The notes under the pieces: model-generated
Told to the model about the DNA's origin: nothing
Databases searched by the model: none
Seen by the model: the letters and a program-made list of their open reading frames with translations, nothing else
In this document: positions 35,046-43,316 of the stretch, piece by piece
Layout of the letters: each line of letters opens with the position of its first letter
Position numbering within the stretch: position 1 is the stretch's first letter
Position numbers and translations under genes: made by a program
Source of the DNA: Kordiimonas sediminis
GTDB taxonomy: Bacteria > Pseudomonadota > Alphaproteobacteria > Sphingomonadales > Kordiimonadaceae
Assembly (NCBI RefSeq): GCF_014656395.1
Contig: NZ_BNCI01000001.1
Location: 1,585,893 to 1,649,892, forward strand
Direction of reading: 5' to 3'
DNA: 64,000 bases

Positions 35046-36587
35046 TTGGGGCATAGCGAGATCGTGACACAACCAGAATTCAGGCTATTTCTGACACCGA
35101 CCAAGCTTATCGACAGGGTGGATGATTCATTCATCAAGATCATGCGCTGGTCGGAGATTGATTTATTTCGGCAGCCGATTGGCTTTTTGTTTCCTGCAGA
35201 TGCCCACGGTCGTCTGGAAAAGCTGATGGATGCTGACATGTCCTTGTTCAAGGATATTGTTTTTCCCAATGTTCCTCTCAGGGTATCAACGGGGGGCTAT
35301 ATCAATTTTGATATGAAGGTTGTCGACCTGGAGGATGGTAAACGCCAACTGGACTTCTATAAGCCTGGCCGACTTGACGGGTCGGCGTCTGATAGTGCGG
35401 CTGGTCCGACCGACATGTATAGCTTTTTCAATTTTGTCGAAAAACTTCTGGCCAGTCCCTATGACGGCGATATGGGCGTTACGATGGTTGATGTCGGCGG
35501 CCTGCGCGATGACAGCATCCTGGACGAGGCGCAAAAAGCTGAAGTTAAGAAAGAGGTTGAGGCAACCTTAAAGCGTCAGGCGCTGGGTGGTCATGTTGGC
35601 ATGCTGGATGATGCCAGTTATGGCCTGATCACAACCGGTGATTTTGATGAAGAGTCTTTCGAGAAAGAGCTGGCAACAGTTGCTACAAAGCTCAACATTA
35701 ATCCCGCTGTTCTTGGGGCGCGGTCTGCCAACATTAAGGTTGATGACCGGGAAATCGACCCTAAGGAACTACGGCAGGCTCTTAATCATAGCAGAGGGGT
35801 TTTTCTGGGGGAGATCGAAAGCAAGGATGACCTGGAAAGTCTAACGGGTGTTCTTGATGGCATCAAACATAACAGGCGGTTGATTGAAGATGCACTGCGC
35901 GAATATAAATACCGCACCAGTCCACGCCTTGTGATGGATAATGTGGCGACCGTTTCGCTTGCTGTGCTGCAGCAGGGGAAAGTGAATTTGGAACGGCAAC
36001 TACGTCTGCCGTCAGAAATTATCGTCATGGAGGATCATCCCGATCTGGCATATGCGCATGACATGGCGCAACTGGAAGAATTGATCCGAATGAAAATGCG
36101 CCGTGATGACCCATCAGAGCGCGAGAAGGTTGAGTTTTACGATCTGTGCCGGTCGACGCTTGCCTTGCCGGATTTTGAGACAAAGCTGCAGGGCATGATA
36201 ACCCAAAATCGTGGGGAGGCCAGATTGATTGGGTTCCGCATTAAAGGCATGCCGCCAGTCAAGCGCGGCGGTATTCACTGGGATGTGGTCAAGCGATTGG
36301 CAAAGCAGGGACACCCTGTTTGGGTGGACCGGTTCGGGGACGCAGTTGTTGATCCTGGTGCGATGACATTCCTGCAGGGCGGTTTTGTTGAAATGCCCCA
36401 TGATATGATGAAAAAGCTGGCCGGTCATTTCGACGGCAAGGAAATGATGGCGAAACTTGTTGAGACCTGGAAAGCCCTGAATGTGCAGGTTTTGTCGGCT
36501 GACCTCCCCAATTATGAAATGAAAACACTGGCGCAGCAGCTAGGGATTTCGGTATCTGTCGCCGATGATGTGTCTGTGGGCGGCTAG
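35046..36587 (+). CDS. PAS protein with degenerate GGDEF- and EAL-like domains (putative regulator)
   Basis: 513 aa, soluble. Residues about 10-105 resemble a PAS fold. Residues about 128-225 (VTMVDVGGLRDD ... LGGHVGMLDDASYGLIT) have the shape of a GGDEF domain, but the signature is replaced by LGGHVGML. Residues about 290-513 follow an EAL-like pattern (IGFRIKG, VWVDRFGDAVVDPGAM, VQVLSADLPNYEMKTLAQQLG) without the EAL motif or its metal ligands. It should therefore lack cyclase and phosphodiesterase activity and might bind a ligand or partner. The listed start is TTG; GTG at 35064 is an alternative. The domain reading is by eye and uncertain. Confidence 0.6.
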   Translation: MGHSEIVTQPEFRLFLTPTKLIDRVDDSFIKIMRWSEIDLFRQPIGFLFPADAHGRLEKLMDADMSLFKDIVFPNVPLRVSTGGYINFDMKVVDLEDGKRQLDFYKPGRLDGSASDSAAGPTDMYSFFNFVEKLLASPYDGDMGVTMVDVGGLRDDSILDEAQKAEVKKEVEATLKRQALGGHVGMLDDASYGLITTGDFDEESFEKELATVATKLNINPAVLGARSANIKVDDREIDPKELRQALNHSRGVFLGEIESKDDLESLTGVLDGIKHNRRLIEDALREYKYRTSPRLVMDNVATVSLAVLQQGKVNLERQLRLPSEIIVMEDHPDLAYAHDMAQLEELIRMKMRRDDPSEREKVEFYDLCRSTLALPDFETKLQGMITQNRGEARLIGFRIKGMPPVKRGGIHWDVVKRLAKQGHPVWVDRFGDAVVDPGAMTFLQGGFVEMPHDMMKKLAGHFDGKEMMAKLVETWKALNVQVLSADLPNYEMKTLAQQLGISVSVADDVSVGG

Positions 36588-36710
36588 ATAGTATTTACCC
36601 TTTACCGAAACGGCGTGCCTTCTTTAAAAGCGTCGCTTGCGTGGCAGGGGTGGTTACCAGGCGCGCTGGTTTGATCGTTTTCACTAGAAGGTGAAAAGAA
36701 TTTTCCCGGT

Positions 36711-36733
36711 AAAAAAAGGGTGCCGAAGCACCC
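36711..36733 (-). terminator. Intrinsic terminator of the amidohydrolase gene
   Basis: On the minus strand GGGTGC-TTCG-GCACCC followed by seven T residues, 26 bases beyond the stop at 36759. Confidence 0.9.
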
Positions 36734-36758
36734 GATTTTGTCGTTGTCCTAGCAAGTA

Positions 36759-38360
36759 TTATTCTGCGGCTGCATGGCGCAGGGCACGTCCGCTTGTCGC
36801 ACCTGTATAGCCATTCTTATCAATGGCTATAACGCCGTTTACCAGCACATAATCGATACCCACTGCCAACTGGTGGCTGTCAGTAAAGGTTGCTTTGTCG
36901 GCTACTTTGTCTTTGTCAAAGATAACGAGATCAGCAAAATAGCCGGTTTTGATCAGACCGCGGTCAGTCAGCCCCATACGGCTTGCTGGCAGGCCGGTCA
37001 TTTTCCGGATAGCATCAGACAGTGTTATTATATTGTCCTCGCGGACATAATGGCCAAGAACACGCGGGAACGTTCCATAGTTGCGTGGGTGTGGTGCACC
37101 TTCGCCCATGATTACACCGTGCCCGTCAGTCGCAACAGATGTCATTTCATACTGCATGATACGGCGAACATCATCCTCGTTCATAGCATGATAGATAGCG
37201 CTACCACCGCCGCGGCTTTCTAGCTCGATTGCCAGCTCAGCCGTGTTTTCGATTGACGTTTCAACACCGCGCTCTTCCAGAATTTGTTTGAAAGTCTTGC
37301 CGTTCAGGGAAGGGTCATCCTCAAAAACGGCAACCTGAATACGCGCAGGGTCTCCGCCGCCACGGTCCGTTTTAATCGCGTGGATAATACCATCTTTGAT
37401 CTTCTGGCGTGTTTCAGGGTCGGCAAGGCGCTCTTTAAGTGCTTCTCTGCCGCCTGCAAGTGACCATGCTGGGAAGATCACGCCAAAGTTTGTGCTGGAC
37501 GCCGTGTATGGATACTGGTCAAGGGTAACATCCATGCCAGAGGCGCGGGCTTCCTTGATTTTCGCAATAGATTCTTTGCTTTTGCCCCAACTGATCAAAC
37601 CAACTGCCTTGTGGTGGGAAATATGAACAGGCAGGTCTGCCTGACGACCAATTTCCAGCGCTTCATCCATCGCAGGAAGCAGGCCAATACCCTCTTCGCG
37701 CATGTGGGATGCATAAAATCCGCCTGCTTGTGCAACAACCTCCGAAAGTGCAACGACCTCTTCCGTGTTTGCGTAAGTGCCCGGAACATATTTCAGTCCA
37801 GTGGACATGCCAAAAGCACCGTCCTGCATTGCCTTGCCGACCAAGGACCGCATTTCTTTAATCTCTTTATCGGATGCCAGTCTGTTTTCGCGGCCCATAA
37901 CAGCTTTGCGAACAGTATTGTGTCCGATCAGGATGCCGACATTTGGGCCAGCGCCGTTTTGATCAATCGTTGCGAAAAATTCGTCGAGATCAAGCGGAGA
38001 TCCCCCACAGTTGCCGCCAAGAATTGTTGTGATGCCCTGTTGAACCTTGTTGGAAACAGATGGGTGTTCCAAAACCTGACGGTCAGCATGGGAATGCAGG
38101 TCAATAAAACCCGGGGACACAATCTTTCCGCGTGCATCAATGTGATTGGCAGCGGAAGCATCGGATAAATCTCCAACGGCTACAATGAGATCGTCGCGGA
38201 TGCCGATGTCCGCCTGAACAGCCTCACCACCCGTGCCGTCGAGTATTTGACCGCCACTAATGATAACGTCGAACCGCTGGTCATCAGCGTGTGCAGATAC
38301 TGAAAATGCCGATAGAATGGCGAATGACATGGTAATAATTATGCTGGGTAGTAATCGCAT
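36759..38360 (-). CDS. Exported N-acyl-D-amino-acid deacylase/D-aminoacylase family amidohydrolase
   Basis: 533 aa. A signal peptide ends near SVSAHA (about residue 25). The amidohydrolase barrel carries the metal motif FIDLHSHADRQ and the D-aminoacylase-type segment GITTILGGNCGGSP. Further blocks are GMSTGLKYVPGTYANTEEV, YASHMREEG, VHISHHKAVG and TDGHGV (metal Asp), plus a C-terminal LADLVIFD. Relatives release D-amino acids from N-acyl forms. The exported location suggests attack on extracellular or cell-wall-derived compounds. GGGGGG precedes the ATG. It is divergent from the CoA-transferase. Confidence 0.88.
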   Translation of the reverse strand: MRLLPSIIITMSFAILSAFSVSAHADDQRFDVIISGGQILDGTGGEAVQADIGIRDDLIVAVGDLSDASAANHIDARGKIVSPGFIDLHSHADRQVLEHPSVSNKVQQGITTILGGNCGGSPLDLDEFFATIDQNGAGPNVGILIGHNTVRKAVMGRENRLASDKEIKEMRSLVGKAMQDGAFGMSTGLKYVPGTYANTEEVVALSEVVAQAGGFYASHMREEGIGLLPAMDEALEIGRQADLPVHISHHKAVGLISWGKSKESIAKIKEARASGMDVTLDQYPYTASSTNFGVIFPAWSLAGGREALKERLADPETRQKIKDGIIHAIKTDRGGGDPARIQVAVFEDDPSLNGKTFKQILEERGVETSIENTAELAIELESRGGGSAIYHAMNEDDVRRIMQYEMTSVATDGHGVIMGEGAPHPRNYGTFPRVLGHYVREDNIITLSDAIRKMTGLPASRMGLTDRGLIKTGYFADLVIFDKDKVADKATFTDSHQLAVGIDYVLVNGVIAIDKNGYTGATSGRALRHAAAE

Positions 38361-38479
38361 GAAGTCCCCCCGAGATACTTAAAGACAAAAGATTGTTGTT
38401 TATAAACGGAAAATACTGTTTGCGTTTTTCAGCGGTTTGTCAATGATGAGGCACCTTTTAATCTGGAGACTGGAAGCAG

Positions 38480-39655
38480 ATGCAACCGCTGGATGGGATC
38501 GTAGTCCTTGATTTATCACGTATTTTAGCGGGGCCTTGGTGTACGCAGATTCTTGCGGACCTTGGTGCCCGGGTCATTAAAATTGAACATCCGGCAAACG
38601 GTGATGATACCCGTCATTGGGGACCGCCCTGGTTGAAGGACAAGGCGGGCAATCCGACGAAGGATGCTGCCTACTATCTTTCCGCGAACCGCGGCAAGCA
38701 GTCCGTTGCTGTTGATATTGCAACGACCGAAGGGCAGGAGTTTATTCGAACACTTGCAAAATCTGCTGATGTAGTGGTGGAAAACTTTAAGGTCGGCGGG
38801 CTGGCTAAATATGGACTGGACTATGCGGGGCTGAAAGAAGTGAACCCCGCGCTTGTATATCTGTCTGTTACCGGATTTGGTCAGACGGGTCCCAGAGCTG
38901 CGGAAGCGGGCTATGACTATTTAATTCAGGCAATGTCTGGACTGATGAGTATTACGGGTGTGCCGGACGGTCAGCCCGGTGCAGGACCCATGCGGGTCGG
39001 TGTTGCCGTCAGCGATATTACAACAGGCCTGTATGGGGTGATCGGGGTTTTGGCCGCGCTTCGTCACCGGGATAATACGGGCGTTGGTCAGCATGTGGAC
39101 CTGGCCCTCTTGGACACTCAGGTTTCCTGGTTGGCCAATCAGGCGCAGAACTATTTCAATACGGGTGTGTCGCCTGTCAGAACAGGCGCACAGCACCCAA
39201 ACCTTGCTCCGTACCAGCCGTTTGAAACACAGGATGGTTTCGTTGTGATTGCCATTGGTAACGATATTCAGTTCAAACGGTTTACAGACTTTATCAACCG
39301 TCCTGATCTGGCGGCTGACGAACGGTTTGCAACCAATCCTCTCAGGGTAACAAATCAGGCCGAGCTTGCTTCTATTCTGACGGACATAACCAGACAGCGT
39401 ACATCCGCCGAGTGGCTGGAAAGCCTGCCAAAGATTGCGGTGCCGTGTGGGCCCATCAATACGATTGAGCAAGCACTTGAAGACCCGCAGGTCAAGGCAC
39501 GTGGTATGGTTATTGATATGGAGCACAGTACCGCGGGTTCTATTAAGGGGCTTGCGAATCCGCTCAAGTTTTCTGAAACTCCAATTGTGTACGGCAAGGC
39601 GCCTCCGACACTTGGAGAAGACACAGATACGCTCAAGAAAGAGTTTGGAAACTGA
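38480..39655 (+). CDS. CaiB/BaiF family (class III) CoA-transferase
   Basis: 391 aa. Transfers CoA between organic acids by a formyl-CoA-transferase-like mechanism. The catalytic aspartate is Asp146 in AGYDYLIQAMSGLMSITG. The N-terminal LDLSRILAGPWCTQILADLGARVIKIE and the ENFKVGGLAKYGLDY block are typical. Full length for the family. Substrates are unknown. It stands alone between the amidohydrolase and nhaA, with GGAAG before the ATG. Confidence 0.93.
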   Translation: MQPLDGIVVLDLSRILAGPWCTQILADLGARVIKIEHPANGDDTRHWGPPWLKDKAGNPTKDAAYYLSANRGKQSVAVDIATTEGQEFIRTLAKSADVVVENFKVGGLAKYGLDYAGLKEVNPALVYLSVTGFGQTGPRAAEAGYDYLIQAMSGLMSITGVPDGQPGAGPMRVGVAVSDITTGLYGVIGVLAALRHRDNTGVGQHVDLALLDTQVSWLANQAQNYFNTGVSPVRTGAQHPNLAPYQPFETQDGFVVIAIGNDIQFKRFTDFINRPDLAADERFATNPLRVTNQAELASILTDITRQRTSAEWLESLPKIAVPCGPINTIEQALEDPQVKARGMVIDMEHSTAGSIKGLANPLKFSETPIVYGKAPPTLGEDTDTLKKEFGN

Positions 39656-39808
39656 TCTGCCTGACTGAGAAATGACGTTAACTGGATATTTATAGACGTC
39701 TGTCACTTTCAAAAAGCGACATAAGCCACCGAAAATCGGATACGTTAATATTGAAACGGGTCGATTTCAGCATATATCAGGGCTTAATTATTTATTAGGG
39801 AGTGTTTG

Positions 39809-40996
39809 GTGGCACAAAAAAGAGAATCTTTTATTCAATCCTTTCTTAGACAGGAGTCTGCAGCAGGGTTTCTGCTGATGGCTTCTGCTGTACTGGCAAT
39901 CCTTGTCGCCAATACACCTTTGGTTGCACAGTATAATCTGTTGATGGCAACCCCCGTTGAAGTGCGTGTCGGTGCGCTAGAGGTAGCAAAACCACTTCTT
40001 CTGTGGGTCAATGATGGATTGATGGCGGTCTTTTTCCTCTTCGTTGGGCTTGAATTAAAGCGCGAGTTTATGGAAGGCGAACTGAAAGACCGGAAGAATA
40101 TTATCTTGCCGGGATTGGGCGCAATCGGTGGTATGGTTGTGCCAGCGTTATTTTATGTATTTTTTAACAAGGATAATCCTTTTGCATTGCAGGGTTGGGC
40201 GATACCAGCTGCGACAGATATTGCGTTTGCCTTGGGGATTTTAGCGCTGTTGGGGTCCAAGGTGCCCACCAGCCTGAAGATATTTTTAACGTCTCTTGCT
40301 ATCTTTGACGATGTTGGCGCGATTTTAATTATTGCCTTTTTCTATACCAGTAAAATCTCGTTCACGGCGCTCATGGTTGTGGCGGTTTCAGTTGTCTTGC
40401 TGTTCATTCTGAACCGACGCGGTGTGCTTGAACGCAGTCTGTATCTTCTGATTGGCCTTGTGATGTGGGTTGCCATGCTGAAATCTGGCGTCCATGCCAC
40501 ACTGGCGGGGGTATTGCTGGCATTCTTTATCCCGATGCGATCAAAGGAAGATCCGACACATTCACCGGTGCGGGAGCTTGAGCATGATCTGCATGCTGTT
40601 GTCGCTTATGCAATTCTGCCGATTTTCGCCTTTTGTAACGCGGGTATCGCACTATCTGGTGTTGGGGTTGAGCAATTATTGCATCCGGTGTCTCTGGGGA
40701 TTGCCACAGGGCTTTTCTTTGGGAAGCAGATTGGCGTGTTCTTATTCTGCTGGGTAGGCATCAAATTTGGTTTAACCAGCCTGCCTGACCGAATGTCCTG
40801 GGGCAGTTTGTATGGGGTCGCGGCACTTTGCGGCATTGGTTTCACCATGAGCCTATTTATCGGGTCGCTGGCTTTCGAGGAAACAGGCGTTGATATGATC
40901 TTTGATGAACGGCTGGGTATTCTTGTTGGGTCTATTGCTTCTGGTATTGTTGGGTATTTGATCCTGAATAAAAGCCTTAAACCCAAAGAAGCATAA
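39809..40996 (+). CDS. nhaA: Na+/H+ antiporter NhaA
   Basis: 395 aa inner-membrane antiporter that expels Na+ in exchange for H+. Transport-site aspartates appear as the adjacent pair Asp167-Asp168 in LAIFDDVGAILI and Asp137 in AATDIAFALGILALLG. The conserved C-terminal GFTMSLFIGSLAF block is present, with about 11-12 hydrophobic segments. GTG at 39809 is chosen: AGGGAG is five bases upstream, too close to the TTG at 39806. An intrinsic terminator follows at 41031. Compatible with a marine or saline habitat. Confidence 0.97.
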   Translation: MAQKRESFIQSFLRQESAAGFLLMASAVLAILVANTPLVAQYNLLMATPVEVRVGALEVAKPLLLWVNDGLMAVFFLFVGLELKREFMEGELKDRKNIILPGLGAIGGMVVPALFYVFFNKDNPFALQGWAIPAATDIAFALGILALLGSKVPTSLKIFLTSLAIFDDVGAILIIAFFYTSKISFTALMVVAVSVVLLFILNRRGVLERSLYLLIGLVMWVAMLKSGVHATLAGVLLAFFIPMRSKEDPTHSPVRELEHDLHAVVAYAILPIFAFCNAGIALSGVGVEQLLHPVSLGIATGLFFGKQIGVFLFCWVGIKFGLTSLPDRMSWGSLYGVAALCGIGFTMSLFIGSLAFEETGVDMIFDERLGILVGSIASGIVGYLILNKSLKPKEA

Positions 40997-41030
40997 GGCT
41001 GCACAGCGTAGCTCTGGATACTTGCAATTT

Positions 41031-41060
41031 AACGTCGTCTCTGCGGAGGCGGCGTTTTTT
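41031..41060 (+). terminator. Intrinsic terminator after nhaA
   Basis: AACGTCGTCT-CTGCGG-AGGCGGCGTT (10 bp with two G-U pairs) ending in six T residues. Confidence 0.85.
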
Positions 41061-41067
41061 GTTGTCC

Positions 41068-41105
41068 TTGACAAGAGCGAAAAAATACTATAGGGGGTAT
41101 AGTAT
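41068..41105 (+). promoter_or_regulatory. Promoter and CsoR-family operator of the repressor-rhodanese operon
   Basis: A consensus -35 TTGACA (41068-41073) is followed by a perfect palindrome, ATACTATA-GGGGG-TATAGTAT (41085-41105). The G-rich centre flanked by A/T arms is typical of CsoR/CstR-type operators. It lies 22 bases before the repressor ATG and covers the place where a -10 element must lie, implying autorepression. Confidence 0.75.
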
Positions 41106-41127
41106 ATAGAAGTTAGGAAAAGGTCAG

Positions 41128-41382
41128 ATGATCAACGACAAAGACAGACAGGCTATGCTCAACAGGCTGTCCCGGATTGAGGGGCAGCTACGCGGAATTC
41201 AAAAGCTGATGGGGCAGGATGTTGCAGACTGTGAAAAGGTATTGCAGCAGATGGCCGCTTCACGAAAAGCGCTTGATAAGGCCGCACATGTGATGCTTGC
41301 TTGTGTGATTGATCATGCTGTATCGGGCGGTGATGCTGTTGGGTTTGACGATATTGGTGATCTGATCAGCAAATACGCCTGA
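41128..41382 (+). CDS. CsoR/RcnR/FrmR-family repressor (likely sulfur-species sensing)
   Basis: 84 aa all-helical repressor of the DUF156 family: RLSRIEGQLRGIQKLM, then Cys35 in DCEKVLQQMAASRKAL, with His54 and Cys59 in the second helix (KAAHVMLACVIDH). A two-cysteine pattern plus the adjacent rhodanese favours a CstR-like persulfide or sulfide sensor over a copper sensor, but the sensing residues do not align exactly with either class. AAAGGTC precedes the ATG. The next gene starts 42 bases on. Confidence 0.88.
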   Translation: MINDKDRQAMLNRLSRIEGQLRGIQKLMGQDVADCEKVLQQMAASRKALDKAAHVMLACVIDHAVSGGDAVGFDDIGDLISKYA

Positions 41383-41424
41383 TGTCCTGATTTGTGACGT
41401 GTAATATGGAATGCAAGAGTAAGT

Positions 41425-41964
41425 ATGATGACAAAATTTAAAACTATTGATACTGCGACCTTCAAAGACGTGCATGCCTCGGACGCACCGTTTGTGATCG
41501 ATGTCCGTACAGCTGGTGAATATAAGGGTGTTCATGTGGACGGGGCACACCTGTTTCCTTTGCAGGATTTGAAGCCAGAGTCTGTTGAAAAGGCGCGTAT
41601 CGCTGCGGGTAAAGAAGACGGCCCGGTATATGTTCTTTGTAAAGGCGGTCAGCGGGCAGAAATGGCTGCAAAACAGCTGTGTGATGATGTGAAATGCGAT
41701 GTCATTGTGGTTGAAGGTGGCACAGACGCCTGTGTTACTGCCGGTATGCCGGTTAACCGCGGGCAGGGTGTTATGTCATTGGAACGTCAGGTGCGTATTG
41801 CCGCAGGGTTTCTAGTGCTTACAGGTGTTCTTCTTGGAACTTTCGTGGCGCCAGGCTTTTACGGCCTTTCCGGGTTTGTCGGTGCCGGCCTGATGTTTGC
41901 GGGTATTACCAACACATGCGCCATGGGAATGTTGATCGCCAAAATGCCCTGGAACAACGCGTAA
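41425..41964 (+). CDS. Membrane-anchored rhodanese (rhodanese-DUF2892 fusion)
   Basis: 179 aa. N-terminal rhodanese domain (about 8-110) with DVRTAGEY and the persulfide-forming Cys72 in VLCKGGQRAEMAAKQL. Two membrane helices follow (about 127-146 and 150-172), matching the DUF2892 tail of inner-membrane rhodaneses. It probably moves sulfane sulfur at the cytoplasmic face. Regulation by the upstream CsoR-family repressor fits sulfide or persulfide detoxification. Convergent with glcF. Confidence 0.9.
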   Translation: MMTKFKTIDTATFKDVHASDAPFVIDVRTAGEYKGVHVDGAHLFPLQDLKPESVEKARIAAGKEDGPVYVLCKGGQRAEMAAKQLCDDVKCDVIVVEGGTDACVTAGMPVNRGQGVMSLERQVRIAAGFLVLTGVLLGTFVAPGFYGLSGFVGAGLMFAGITNTCAMGMLIAKMPWNNA

Positions 41965-41976
41965 TCTATCTGGCGG

Positions 41977-41996
41977 GCAAGTACGTAGGTACTTGC
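41977..41996. terminator. Hairpin between rhodanese and glcF
   Basis: Perfect 8-bp inverted repeat GCAAGTAC-GTAG-GTACTTGC in the 55-base convergent gap. No T-tract, so terminator function is only probable. Confidence 0.45.
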
Positions 41997-42019
41997 TAGG
42001 TGCCACTTCTGAGTTGTCA

Positions 42020-43315
42020 CTACGAAGGCCTTTCCTCCTCGCATGGCCTTTGTCCTCCGGCTGCCCAGTCCAGCAATTCAATTGTATGGACAACGGGGCA
42101 GCCTCTTTTTTTTGTAAGCTGTGTGATGCATCCCAAGTTGCCCGACGCGATAATATCCGGGCTGCAGGCATCCAGTGATTTTAGTTTTCTGTCTCGCAGG
42201 CTGTCAGAAATTTCAGGTTGAAGAAGGCTGAAGGACCCGGCAGATCCACAGCACAGACCTTGTTCAGCGGGTTCCGAGACAGAAAAACCGGCGGCCCGTA
42301 AAAGATTGGGTGCAGCATGGGGGATCTGCTGCGCATGGGTAAGCGAGCAGGGACTTTGATAGGCTATATGTAAGGTGCGCATGTCCCGTTTTACGGCGGC
42401 ACGAACATCTTCTTCTGTGACAAATTCAGACACATCTTTTGCCAGGTTAGAGACTGCTTCTGCTTTGTCTTTGTAGATTGGATCATCAGCAAAATACTGG
42501 CCATAGTTTTTGACAGTACTGCCACATCCGGAAGTGGATAGGACAATTCCGGCGATATCGCCTTTCTCTATCTCTGCGTGATAGAGGTCGATCAGTGTCT
42601 TCATATGACGTTTTGCCCCATCCTCGCCCATATGATGCGACAGGGCACCGCAGCATCCGGCATTTTCCGGTTTGACTATACGGTAACCAAGCCGGGTCAG
42701 AAAACGTTCGGTTGCTTCGTTGATATGATTGCCAACCGCTTTCTGGGCACAGCCAGTCAGTAAAATGACCCGCCCGCGATCAGAAGTTCGTTCAGCCTGC
42801 ATCAGGGGCTGGTGTTCCTTAACAGACTGCCTTTTATCCGGGATCGTCTGCAACAGGCGCCTCAGAAAGTGCGGGAAGACAGGCGCGACTGGCTTGAACA
42901 GACGGCCAATGAATACCGCAAGCGCCATTCGTTTTGGATACGGCAAAATTGCAAGCAGAGTTCTGCGTCTGAGCCGTTCCCCCGGTGAGCGTTTATAGGT
43001 TTTGCGGATATGGTCGTGGGCAATTGCCAGCAGGCGTTCGTAATCCAGACCGGACGGGCACCTGTCCTTGCATGCCATACAGCCCAAACATTTATCCAGA
43101 TGGTCAACAACTTCCGGGCTTGGGGCTTTGCCGGATTCCAGCATCTGTTTGATCAGATAGATGCGGCCGCGGGGGCTGTCGAGTTCATTAAGCGTTGTTT
43201 GGTAACTGGGGCAAGTCGCGGTACAAAACCCGCACCGTACACACTTGCGCAAAATTGTGTTGGCATCCGATAGAATAGGATCTGCAAGCTGCGGGGCTGA
43301 GAAGTCTGTTTGCAT
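42020..43315 (-). CDS. glcF: Glycolate oxidase iron-sulfur subunit
   Basis: 431 aa. Two [4Fe-4S] ferredoxin motifs at the N-terminus (CVRCGFCTATCP and CLGCMACKDRCPSG) and two CCG-type Cys-rich domains (ENAGCCGALSHHM and EQGLCCGSAGSFS) carry electrons from the GlcD flavin towards the quinone pool. Last gene of glcDEF, starting one base after the glcE stop, with GGAG upstream. Confidence 0.95.
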   Translation of the reverse strand: MQTDFSAPQLADPILSDANTILRKCVRCGFCTATCPSYQTTLNELDSPRGRIYLIKQMLESGKAPSPEVVDHLDKCLGCMACKDRCPSGLDYERLLAIAHDHIRKTYKRSPGERLRRRTLLAILPYPKRMALAVFIGRLFKPVAPVFPHFLRRLLQTIPDKRQSVKEHQPLMQAERTSDRGRVILLTGCAQKAVGNHINEATERFLTRLGYRIVKPENAGCCGALSHHMGEDGAKRHMKTLIDLYHAEIEKGDIAGIVLSTSGCGSTVKNYGQYFADDPIYKDKAEAVSNLAKDVSEFVTEEDVRAAVKRDMRTLHIAYQSPCSLTHAQQIPHAAPNLLRAAGFSVSEPAEQGLCCGSAGSFSLLQPEISDSLRDRKLKSLDACSPDIIASGNLGCITQLTKKRGCPVVHTIELLDWAAGGQRPCEEERPS

Positions 43316-43316
43316 A

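Noticed and set aside
36672-36700. Weak hairpin (TTTTCAC/GTGAAAA) after the PAS/degenerate GGDEF-EAL gene
   Set aside because: Short A/T-rich stem without a clear T-tract; not strong enough to call as a terminator.
38921-39712. 263-codon leftward open frame
   Set aside because: Antisense to the CoA-transferase gene, which has clear catalytic motifs.
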